A model generated the notes under the pieces. It saw nothing but the letters and a program-made list of their open reading frames with translations, was not told the DNA's origin and did no database searches. A DNA stretch of 12,715 nt from Isotricha intestinalis (Eukaryota > Ciliophora > Litostomatea > Vestibuliferida > Isotrichidae), in contig JAJJLU010004473.1 of assembly GCA_023807065.1 (NCBI GenBank), positions 1 to 12,715 on the forward strand, given 5' to 3'. Of this stretch, positions 6,334 through 12,715 are shown one piece after another (the stretch's first letter is position 1; each line of letters opens with the position of its first letter). The position numbers and the translations under genes were made by a program.

Positions 6334-8958
6334 CTAAGAATTAGTCCTTGGATTATTAGGACAAGTTTGTTGCATTAAATGAACTTCCCATCCGACTTTT
6401 CCAGCAGGAACAATATCAGTATGACATAAAGGACATCTATTACAAACATTAGGAGATTGAAATTGATTACAACTTTTATCTTTAACATGTGAATCATAAT
6501 CTCTAACTAAAATAGGTTCTTTACATCTATTACATACTTTAAATTCTTTTTTAAATTGACATTCCTTTAAATAATGTTCATTTAAACCAGAAATTTCACA
6601 TATTTGATTACATTTAAAACAAGGAATTAACATTGGACATTCTTTAAATTGATGAATTTCAATTTCTTCACTAGTAAAATTAGGATCAAATAAACCACAA
6701 AATTGACAAGTATGTTCAGTATCATCAATATTTTTATTAGCAAAAGAAGAACTCATCATCATTTTATTATTATTTTCACTATATTCATTTTGTTGTTCTT
6801 GATTAAGCATTTGTGAATTATTAACCATTTCATTATTTGTATTATTACCAACATAATCATCTAATCCATCTGCATTTGCTAAAGCATCTTCAATAGTATT
6901 AATTTGTGCTGGTCTTAAATCTTGGAAATAATTTCTTACTTTATCACCAGAATATCTATATATTGATACAATTAATTCTAATGCTGCTTCTCTTACTAAA
7001 TTTTGAGGATTTGTATATCCTTTAATTGCATATGTCATTATTGAAGATAAAGGTACTTCACTTTCATTATATCCAAAATTTCCTATTAATCTTGTTAAAA
7101 AATTGTATCTTCCTATTAAATGCTTTTGAGAATTTGCTAATGTTTTTTTTATTTGACCTGATATTAAATGCTCAAATAATACTCTACTTCCTATTAAATT
7201 ATAATTTGCAAATTCTAATAATGTATTTTCTGCTTTTTCTTTTAATTTTAAATTATTTTCTCCTATTCTTTCTATTAATAATCTTATACAATCATTTGCA
7301 TATTTATCAAAATCAATTCTTAAATTTCCTTCTGGATGAATATTTCTAAATTTTTGAAAAATTACTTTTATCATTTCCATAGCTGCAATAAGAGATTGAG
7401 AAATATTATTTTGTAAAGCAAAAGCACAAGCCCCTAAAGTTGCAACAACAATTTCTTCTGTGGATTTATTTCCAAATAAAGCAGAATTAGGATATTTTGC
7501 AACTTCATCTTGTAATTGTTTAAAACCACTTTCATTACTTTTCCAAACTTTAGAAAAAATTTGTTTAATAATTTGAAAAGATAAGACTGGAATTAATGGT
7601 TCTGCAATTTTATAATATTCTGCAGGTATAGAACTTTCTTCAACAATATTATCTTTTTCAACATGACCTTCTAATTTTAATTGTTCTTCTAACATTTGAT
7701 TAAAATCTTTAGTATTTCCAACTTTTTGACTATCAACATCAATTATTCTTGGTTTAGCTCCAATTCCTCCAGTTCCAATATTATTATAATTTTGATTATT
7801 CATATTATTATTATTAATATTTTTATTTATGTTACTCATATTTTTATTATTTTGATTTTTCATTTGTTCTTCAACCATTTGTTCAAATGGAATATTATTT
7901 CCTACTCTTTGATTATCAATTGGATTTTCTAATTGATATCCATTATTTATATTATTTCTAATACGATAAAGATCTTCATCTGCATCCATTTCATATTCAT
8001 TATTAATTGGTTGATATTCATTTTCTTTTCTTCCAGGAAATAATCTTGGTTGTTGAGGTTCATTAAATTTTTGAGTATTATAAGTTGGTTCATTTAAATT
8101 ATTATTATTATTATATTCATTTTGTTCTCTTATTTTCCTATTCATTTCATTTAAATTTACTCCTGCTACTGCATTTCTTAATCTATCAATTTCACATTTT
8201 ATTAATTTAGCTGAATCAAAATCATCATTTTTAATAGCAATTTTTTTTCTTTCTTCTAATTTAATTAAACTTTGACTAACACTTTTTAAACTATCAATAG
8301 CAACTTTAATTCTTTTTGCTTCATCAAAATCTTCAAATTCCACAGCTTTTTGTTTAGCTTTATATAAATCTTTTAATCTTTTTAAAGTAGCAGGATCATA
8401 AATCATTTCATCTTCTAATTTTCCGAAATTATCTTCTAAATTATCAACTCTATTAATATCATATAATCTATTAGGATATTCTCCTAAAATAGAAATAGCA
8501 ATTAAACCAACTTGTGCATAAATATTATGTGTATTAGTATGACATCTCATTAAATTAAATTTAACTTGAATACAATTATAATCAGTATAAACAGTTTTTA
8601 ATTCTCTTGCTTGAAAATTACTTCTTTCATTTGAATCTAAACTTAAATAACCTATTTTTTTAAATTTATCACTTTGAGGAGAAAGAATGTAAATTTCGAT
8701 TTTTGAAGCAATATTATATTGATGAGATAAAAATTGTATTTCTCTCATTCTTATTGGCTTTTGAAATTGGAGAAGAAGTTCTTGAGGATAATTACAAAAT
8801 CGAGCTGATAACCATCCTCTTGAAAAAGGAGTGTGGTTTAATAATTCTCTCACTTGGTAATCTGGATCTTGAGATGATACGTGAGTTATTCTAAATGGAA
8901 TTTTCTCCCAATTTCTACTTTCTGAATCTGATGGAGCAGTATTACGCTTGTTACTCAT
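6334..8958 (-). CDS. CEP104: CEP104 ciliary-tip / centrosomal protein
   Basis: An 874-residue protein, near the usual length of about 900. Domains in order: an N-terminal jelly-roll about 20-160 (RGWLSARFCNYPQELLLQF, then LSHQYNIASKIEIYI and ARELKTVY, a close match to CEP104); a paired helical region 185-265 with two AKxxK/DFDxAK repeats; an Asn-rich linker 280-440; a TOG domain about 445-690; and a C-terminal zinc-finger array with four C2HC-type units (C751/C754/H769/C774; C780/C783/H795/C800; C809/C812/H824/C830; C842/C845/H860/C866). In animals, Chlamydomonas (FAP256) and Tetrahymena this protein sits at the plus ends of ciliary microtubules; its TOG domain binds tubulin and it supports cilium length and tip structure. 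Its presence implies a ciliated cell. No C-terminal SxIP motif is seen; SSIP at 442-445 lacks the usual basic flank. It is the only gene here ending in TAG. The start follows an A-rich leader. Confidence 0.95.
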   Translation of the reverse strand: MSNKRNTAPSDSESRNWEKIPFRITHVSSQDPDYQVRELLNHTPFSRGWLSARFCNYPQELLLQFQKPIRMREIQFLSHQYNIASKIEIYILSPQSDKFKKIGYLSLDSNERSNFQARELKTVYTDYNCIQVKFNLMRCHTNTHNIYAQVGLIAISILGEYPNRLYDINRVDNLEDNFGKLEDEMIYDPATLKRLKDLYKAKQKAVEFEDFDEAKRIKVAIDSLKSVSQSLIKLEERKKIAIKNDDFDSAKLIKCEIDRLRNAVAGVNLNEMNRKIREQNEYNNNNNLNEPTYNTQKFNEPQQPRLFPGRKENEYQPINNEYEMDADEDLYRIRNNINNGYQLENPIDNQRVGNNIPFEQMVEEQMKNQNNKNMSNINKNINNNNMNNQNYNNIGTGGIGAKPRIIDVDSQKVGNTKDFNQMLEEQLKLEGHVEKDNIVEESSIPAEYYKIAEPLIPVLSFQIIKQIFSKVWKSNESGFKQLQDEVAKYPNSALFGNKSTEEIVVATLGACAFALQNNISQSLIAAMEMIKVIFQKFRNIHPEGNLRIDFDKYANDCIRLLIERIGENNLKLKEKAENTLLEFANYNLIGSRVLFEHLISGQIKKTLANSQKHLIGRYNFLTRLIGNFGYNESEVPLSSIMTYAIKGYTNPQNLVREAALELIVSIYRYSGDKVRNYFQDLRPAQINTIEDALANADGLDDYVGNNTNNEMVNNSQMLNQEQQNEYSENNNKMMMSSSFANKNIDDTEHTCQFCGLFDPNFTSEEIEIHQFKECPMLIPCFKCNQICEISGLNEHYLKECQFKKEFKVCNRCKEPILVRDYDSHVKDKSCNQFQSPNVCNRCPLCHTDIVPAGKVGWEVHLMQQTCPNNPRTNS
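7678..7728 (-). repeat. CEP104 linker motif, copy 2 (residues 411-427)
   Basis: The residues QKVGNTKDFNQMLEEQL lie shortly before the TOG domain. They align without gaps to copy 1 at residues 350-366, sharing Q, V-G-N, F, Q-M and E-E-Q, with conservative changes at other places. The pattern F-x-Q-M-(V/L)-E-E-Q-(M/L) is amphipathic and looks like a short binding helix. Confidence 0.7.
7777..7860 (-). repeat. Asn-rich low-complexity tract in the CEP104 linker
   Basis: Residues 367-394 consist largely of Asn, with Met, Lys, Ile and Tyr. The tract directly follows copy 1 of the linker motif and separates it from copy 2. It is probably disordered. A shorter run of five Asn (about residues 283-287) lies further upstream in the same linker. 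Confidence 0.75.
7861..7911 (-). repeat. CEP104 linker motif, copy 1 (residues 350-366)
   Basis: The residues QRVGNNIPFEQMVEEQM form the first of two near-identical 17-residue motifs in the otherwise low-complexity linker between the helical pair and the TOG domain. Conservation of this segment against an Asn-rich background suggests a selected short linear motif. The binding partner is unknown. Confidence 0.7.
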
Positions 8959-9826
8959 TTTTTTATTATTTATTTATTTTTTTTTTTGGAGTTTTTTTTA
9001 TTTATTCTTTTTTTTTCGGGTTTTCTGTTTTTTTTTTTTTTGGATTAAATTTGAAATTATTGTAAATAAATCTTAAAGTAATTATTTTGTTTCTTTTTTA
9101 TATATTATTCATATTAAGTTAAAAAAACTAAATAATTTAGGAGTTTTTAAATGTACTATCATTATTTATAAATGAATTTATTTATATAATGATACAAAAA
9201 AGATTATAATTCATCAAAATTTTTTCTGAACAATTAGTTTTATTTTATGATATTATAATTTATATTATAAAACATTATTTTATTTATTAAAGATATGTTT
9301 TTAAAGCAAAAGATATAATAATAATAATTATAATTAATAATGATTTTTTTCTTGTTCATAAAGATAAATTTGTTGTTTAAATATTTTTTTCAAAAAAATA
9401 AACTAAAATTCAAATTCAAAACTAAAAAGGATTGATTTATTAAATCCATTCATCAACATTTAGATTCAATTAAAACTCGAAATTTATTGATAATAATTTT
9501 TGTTTTGATAATAATATATTCCTTTTTTTTAGTTTCTTTAAAATCATTTATTTCTTTTTCTTTTTGATTTTCAACAAAATTTTTTCAACATTTATTCAAA
9601 AAATATAAAAAAATATATTTCTTCAATAAATTTATATAATTCACTTTTTTAAAAACAAAATATCTAAATTTAATTTAAAATCTGAACAATAATAATATTA
9701 TTATAGTTATTTAACATATATAAGTTTTATTTTATATTAAATAAAATGAGAAATATTTTATCTTAATTTATTTGTTTTTTCTTTTTTTTGTAAAAATACT
9801 CAACTTTTTATTTACTAAAAAAATAT
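8959..9826. other. 868-bp A/T-rich spacer upstream of CEP104
   Basis: This is the longest gene-free stretch. It holds the CEP104 promoter and leader on the minus strand and, at its far end, the 3' UTR of the Lys/Asn-rich gene. In CEP104 sense the 90 bases before the ATG are A-tracts broken by C/G-containing steps (CTCC at 8988-8991, CCCG at about 9017-9020, CC at about 9042-9043). A 38-bp imperfect palindrome lies at about 9157-9194. All frames are closed at short intervals, and no tRNA or other RNA gene is visible. Confidence 0.55.
8977..9000 (-). promoter_or_regulatory. CTCC embedded in A-tracts in the CEP104 leader
   Basis: In minus-strand sense an A-run, CTCC (8988-8991) and an A-run of 11 lie about 30 bases upstream of the CEP104 start. 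The same CTCC plus A-run arrangement lies in the leader of the Cys-rich gene (about 10913-10926), and TTCC plus an A-run directly precedes the cap-binding gene start. In spacers with so little C/G the recurrence may mark a core-promoter or leader element. Function is unproven. Confidence 0.25.
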
Positions 9827-10480
9827 TTATTCAAATACTTTATTCATATATTTATAAAAATTCAATTTTAAATTTGTTCTTTTAAAAGTTTCAGTATTAT
9901 TTATTTTAGAAAAAGAAATATTTTTATTTCCTTTTTCAAAAGGTTCAAAAAAGGATTTAGATTTTTTAATTTTTTTACGAAATTTAATTGTTCCAAGTTT
10001 GATTTGTAAATATTTATTTTGAAAAAACGATTTATTTTTATCCTTTTCTTTATTAAATGTATTTTTTTTTTCTTTCTTTTCATTTTCTAATTTATTGATT
10101 TTATAAATATTCTTTAAATCAAATTTAGAATAATTCCCAATTAACAATAATTTCTTTTTTGGATTCATATTTATTAAATTATTTATTTTTATTTTACTTA
10201 AATCTTTATCTTTTGTAATATAAGATTGAATAAGTGGAAATTGATTATCATTTGAATTATTATTTAAAGAACTTTTATTTGGAATATTTGATGATTTATT
10301 TATTAAACTATGAGAATTATTTATTTGTGAACAATTATTTTCTATATATTTATTTTTTGAAATTTTCTGAAAAAAATAACTATCCATTACATTTGAATTA
10401 TTTTTATGCTCATGAGCAAATAAAGGATGAAATCTTAAATTTGTTTTTTTTACTTTAATTATTTTGTTAAATCTCAACAT
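9827..10480 (-). CDS. Lys/Asn-rich protein of unknown function
   Basis: A 217-residue open frame with ATG at 10480 and stop TAA. It is dominated by Lys and Asn, with Ser, Phe and Ile, and is strongly basic. I see no signal peptide, membrane segment, zinc ligand pattern or known fold. Recognisable bits are FHPLFAHEHKNN (17-28) near the start, a Ser/Asn-rich stretch (about 52-80) and a Lys-rich, probably helical stretch (about 130-190). Its codons match those of the clear genes (AAT, AAA, TTA), and the length is well above what such A/T-rich sequence gives by chance, so I take it as a real but fast-evolving orphan. A basic, partly disordered structural or nucleic-acid-binding protein is possible; no function can be assigned. 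It is divergent from the Cys-rich gene. Confidence 0.6.
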   Translation of the reverse strand: MLRFNKIIKVKKTNLRFHPLFAHEHKNNSNVMDSYFFQKISKNKYIENNCSQINNSHSLINKSSNIPNKSSLNNNSNDNQFPLIQSYITKDKDLSKIKINNLINMNPKKKLLLIGNYSKFDLKNIYKINKLENEKKEKKNTFNKEKDKNKSFFQNKYLQIKLGTIKFRKKIKKSKSFFEPFEKGNKNISFSKINNTETFKRTNLKLNFYKYMNKVFE

Positions 10481-10965
10481 CTTATAAAAAAAATAATTGA
10501 TGAAAAATATAAATACAATTTAAGTAAAAAGAAAAAAAAAATAATAATTTTTCATTGAAATAAATAAATTAATTTTTAAATAAATAATAATCTAATTAAA
10601 TGTAAAGAAACAGCTTTAAAAAATTTTTATTTTATTCACCTTTGAAATTCATTTATTAAAAAATATTTTATTTTATTTTTGCGAATCAAAAATTGATTCA
10701 TTGTTTTATTTATTTTATTAATATTTAATAATTATCTATATTACTTATTTTACTAAATTTTTTTTTTATTCTTAATCTTTGATTTTTAAAAATAATAAAT
10801 CATCAAAAAATATTCTTTTGATAATTTAACATTTCATTTAATCTTTAATTATTACTTCAAAAAATAAAATTTAAAAAAAAAATAAAATAAATTTTTTTTC
10901 AATGTCAAATAACTCCAAAAAAAAAACTTAATATCTTAAAAAAACAAAATAAATTAAAATAAAAA
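10481..10965. other. 485-bp divergent intergenic region
   Basis: This stretch separates two genes transcribed away from each other, so it must carry both promoters. It consists of A and T runs with rare C/G. Notable words are GCGAATCAAAAATTGATTC at about 10681-10699, whose GAATCAA and TTGATTC form a 7-bp inverted repeat with a 4-base spacer, and CTCC followed by an A-run at about 10913-10926. There is no open frame of useful length and no RNA gene that I can recognise. Confidence 0.5.
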
Positions 10966-11553
10966 ATGTCTATCTCCAAATCAACATACCTCCTCCTATT
11001 TTTAATTTCTGAAATATTTACATCAGCAGCAGTGGCAAAAAATACATGTGCCTATACAAACAGTGATACAATTCATCCAACACAAGCATCTGAATGTTTA
11101 TACCAGCCAGCAGAAAACGGAGTATGTTGTTTTGTAACAACAAATGATGGAAAAAACTGGTGTTTAGATTTACCAATGAACAAAGATACAGTAGATACTT
11201 CATCATATAATGATATATCAGAGAAAAAATGTCCAACACGTTCAAAAGTTGTTAATAATTGTGGTTTAGTTGGAATTTTAGAACCTATTTCTCTTGCTAA
11301 TTGCTCTAGTATTACTATTCCTGAATCACATTGTTGTTATATTGAAATTGATGGTGCTACTAATGATGATGGAAGTAAACAAACTCATGTTTGTAGAAGA
11401 GTCAAAAAAAAACCTAAGAATAAAGAAGTTAGTGATTCTGTTAAAAATGAAATTAAAAGTTTGGGTGCTGATGCTAAAAGTGTTGAATGTTTTTCTATGT
11501 TTTATAGAGTCAGTTATATATTTTTAATTACTTTTGCTTTTATTTTAGCTTAA
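10966..11553 (+). CDS. Secreted or GPI-anchored Cys-rich protein with two similar Cys modules
   Basis: A 195-residue protein. Residues 1-24 are a signal peptide (basic/polar start, YLLLFLISEIF core, A-x-A cleavage site near 22-24). The mature part has twelve Cys: 28, 44, 54, 55, 66, 89, 99, 113, 123, 124, 143, 175. Residues 28-89 and 99-143 repeat the pattern C-x(13-15)-C-x9-CC-x(10-18)-C, each with a CC doublet followed by an aromatic residue. NCS at 112-114 is an N-glycosylation site. The last 18 residues are hydrophobic and end the protein, after Gly/Ala/Asp/Ser candidates at 167-172, so a GPI anchor is likely; a tail-type membrane span is the alternative. No known domain is recognised; it resembles orphan surface proteins of ciliates. 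Thr, Ala and Pro codons switch from A-ending to T-ending near residue 95. C/G content is higher than in the neighbours. Confidence 0.85.
   Translation: MSISKSTYLLLFLISEIFTSAAVAKNTCAYTNSDTIHPTQASECLYQPAENGVCCFVTTNDGKNWCLDLPMNKDTVDTSSYNDISEKKCPTRSKVVNNCGLVGILEPISLANCSSITIPESHCCYIEIDGATNDDGSKQTHVCRRVKKKPKNKEVSDSVKNEIKSLGADAKSVECFSMFYRVSYIFLITFAFILA
11047..11232 (+). repeat. Cys module 1 of the surface protein (residues 28-89)
   Basis: Cys spacing is C28-x15-C44-x9-C54-C55-x10-C66-x22-C89. The CC doublet is followed by Phe. The nine-residue gap before the doublet is identical in module 2, which supports an internal duplication of a disulfide-bonded unit. Confidence 0.6.
11260..11394 (+). repeat. 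Cys module 2 of the surface protein (residues 99-143)
   Basis: Cys spacing is C99-x13-C113-x9-C123-C124-x18-C143, with C175 further down as a possible last partner. The CC doublet is followed by Tyr. Beyond the Cys pattern, residue identity to module 1 is low, so the duplication is old or under rapid change. Confidence 0.6.
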
Positions 11554-12263
11554 AATTTTTTTTTTCTTCAACTTATTTTGGTATTTTTTTTTTTGGAATT
11601 TTTGTTTAAATTTTGTATTTTTATTTTATTTTTTTTTTATGTTTCAATTGAATTTTCTTTGTTTTAATAATTTTTGTTTTTATTCTTGTTTATTATTGTT
11701 GTGTTAATTTTATTATTTATTTTATATTTAATATGTTAAAACTGAAATTCTTTTAAAAGAAAAAAAACTTTTATATTTTTTTTGATAAACATATATCTAT
11801 TTAAGATAATTATTGGGAAAAATTTATAAAATTGAATGATTATTTAAATTTGAATATAAATTTATTTTTTTAAAAACAATTATTAGGATTGTAAAATATA
11901 AATTTAAAAATAATTAATTGGGAAAATTTGAAAATTCATTAAATTAATTCATTATAATTTAAAATATCAATATCAAAAAAGAATAAATTATTGAATAAGA
12001 AGAAGGAATATTCTCAATATTATAACTAAAAAATATCAATATTCATTTGATTAAATAAATCAAATTTTTCACTTACAAAACTGGACAAATAAAAATCACA
12101 AAATAATCCAATAATTTTTTTTAAAAAAAAAGTATTTTTATGTAGTATCTTTATCTATGTTCATTCAATATTTAAATATTTATAATTAATTAAATACACA
12201 CAATGATAATTAAAAAAAAAAGTGTAATTTTGAAAAAAAATTTATCAGATAAATAGATATAAT
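11554..12263. other. 710-bp spacer between two convergent surface-protein genes
   Basis: The region holds both 3' UTRs. The left part is T-rich in the plus strand (11556-11720), as expected for the tail of the Cys-rich gene. A perfect 8-bp inverted repeat with a 5-base loop lies at 12045-12065 and runs into a short T tract. No open frame of useful length, RNA gene or mobile-element end is seen. Confidence 0.5.
12045..12065. repeat. Short perfect hairpin between convergent genes
   Basis: ATTTGATT (12045-12052) and AATCAAAT (12058-12065) are perfect inverted copies around a 5-base loop. The hairpin is A/T-rich and weak. It lies about 200 bases past the stop of the minus-strand surface gene and 490 past that of the Cys-rich gene. 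It may be chance; a bacterial-type terminator function should not be assumed in a eukaryote. Confidence 0.3.
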
Positions 12264-12715
12264 TTAAAATAATAAGAATAAAAATGTGAAAAATGAAGAT
12301 ATTTTCATATAAGAAGAAGAATTATTATCAGGGGAACCAGAAGGAGAAGTATCTTCAGTGGCTGTCACTTCAGTAGCATCTACAGTGATAGTTGTTCCTT
12401 CAAAATCGTCTTCTCCATCAAAACTAACACTTTCACCAGATTTAGCTATTAATTTATATTTTGTGTCTTTAGTTGCTGCTGTGTCCATAGTACACGCAAC
12501 ATCTCCTAATTTAGACCCTTTTGCTATTTTACAAGTTAAATCTTTAGTAAAAGATGTTCCTGAATTTAATTGAAGATTTTTTATTTCTGTTACTGCAGTC
12601 ACTTCTTTATTTTCATCTGCAGCAGCTGGTGCTATTGTAATTACTACAGCTTTCCCTTTTACTGATTTTAATTTTATTGTTATATCTCCTGTGAATGTCA
12701 CTGGATCATTATCAG
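12264..12715 (-). CDS. C-terminal part of a predicted GPI-anchored surface protein (partial)
   Basis: The frame runs in from the right edge and ends at TAA (12264-12266), giving 149 visible residues. The frame is open through 12713, and its beginning lies outside the window; no in-window start should be assumed. The visible part is rich in Thr, Lys, Ala and Asp with alternating hydrophobic residues (DITIKLKSVKGKAVVITIAP at 10-29), suggesting beta strands. C61 and C74 could form a disulfide. Residues 104-134 are Thr/Ser/Glu-rich, a likely glycosylated stalk with NNSSS sequons. The last about 14 residues are hydrophobic (ISSFFTFLFLLF end), preceded by small residues, typical of a GPI signal. 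No family is recognised. The next gene to the left, convergent across a 710-bp spacer, is the Cys-rich surface gene, so the two may belong to a surface-protein neighbourhood. C/G content is above that of the other genes. Confidence 0.75.
   Translation of the reverse strand, partial: DNDPVTFTGDITIKLKSVKGKAVVITIAPAAADENKEVTAVTEIKNLQLNSGTSFTKDLTCKIAKGSKLGDVACTMDTAATKDTKYKLIAKSGESVSFDGEDDFEGTTITVDATEVTATEDTSPSGSPDNNSSSYMKISSFFTFLFLLF

Noticed and set aside
7026..7932. Plus-strand open frames inside CEP104
   Set aside because: CEP104 domains are continuous in the other strand. The shadows are Leu/Ile/Asn strings without start context or domain content.
6334..8958. SSIP at CEP104 residues 442-445 as an EB1-binding SxIP motif
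   Set aside because: It is flanked by Glu instead of the basic residues these motifs need, and it lies at the start of the TOG domain rather than in a free tail.
8959..9826. Hidden gene with introns, tRNA or mobile element in the longest spacer
   Set aside because: No frame shows coding-type codon use, no cloverleaf or terminal inverted repeat with target duplication is visible, and the sequence is simple A/T runs.
92..12136. A-run followed by GTATT (about 92-106, 150-160, 695-713 and 12122-12136)
   Set aside because: Four copies in spacers caught the eye, two shortly after stop codons. Positions relative to genes are inconsistent, and the word is mostly homopolymer.
12264..12701. GTG at 12701 as the start of the right-hand surface gene
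   Set aside because: The frame remains open to the window edge, there is no signal peptide after the GTG, and eukaryotic genes rarely start at GTG; the gene is simply cut by the window.
1..12715. TATA-box and AATAAA polyadenylation words in the spacers
   Set aside because: At this composition both words occur many times in every spacer, so none can be singled out as a control site.

Overview
The window is nuclear DNA of a microbial eukaryote with a very A+T-rich, gene-dense genome. Spacers are close to pure A/T and most are only 90-340 bp. All ten genes with a visible start, and the two cut by the window edges, read as uninterrupted single exons. Visible stops are TAA (9), TAG (1) and TGA (1), and no stop is read through, so the standard code fits. 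A well-preserved CEP104 (ciliary-tip protein) argues for a cell with cilia or flagella. The FHA + RING-CH protein, the Asn-rich linkers and the Lys/Asn-rich orphan look ciliate-like to me, perhaps a ciliate that kept the standard code. That placement is inference; an anaerobic chytrid-like fungus or another flagellate is not excluded.

Layout. Left block, plus strand: the last 24 codons of an unidentified gene (3-77); a 90-residue basic-then-acidic protein with a HEXIM-like P-x-N-T-T-Q-F-L motif (415-687); an ESCRT-III Vps20/CHMP6 (991-1626); and a divergent eIF4E/4EHP-like cap-binding protein (1730-2353). Middle block, minus strand: a two-EF-hand protein (2560-2847), an FHA + RING-CH protein (3094-4617), a B-box/coiled-coil/PHR protein (4711-6156), CEP104 (6334-8958) and a Lys/Asn-rich orphan (9827-10480). 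Right block: a secreted or GPI-anchored-type Cys-rich protein made of two similar Cys modules (10966-11553, plus), convergent with the 3' part of another predicted surface protein (12264-12715, minus, cut by the window end).

The genes do not form one pathway; this looks like ordinary eukaryotic housekeeping, signalling and surface genes packed closely together. I see no mobile element, CRISPR array, tRNA or rRNA. The points most worth a second look are: (1) a patchy switch between A-ending and T-ending synonymous codons inside genes, nearly all-or-none in the cap-binding gene and the Cys-rich gene; (2) the HEXIM-like mini-protein; (3) a cap-binding protein lacking the dorsal Trp used to bind eIF4G and 4E-BPs; (4) a duplicated F-x-Q-M-x-E-E-Q motif in the linker of CEP104; and (5) the two-module Cys-rich surface protein beside a second predicted surface-protein gene.
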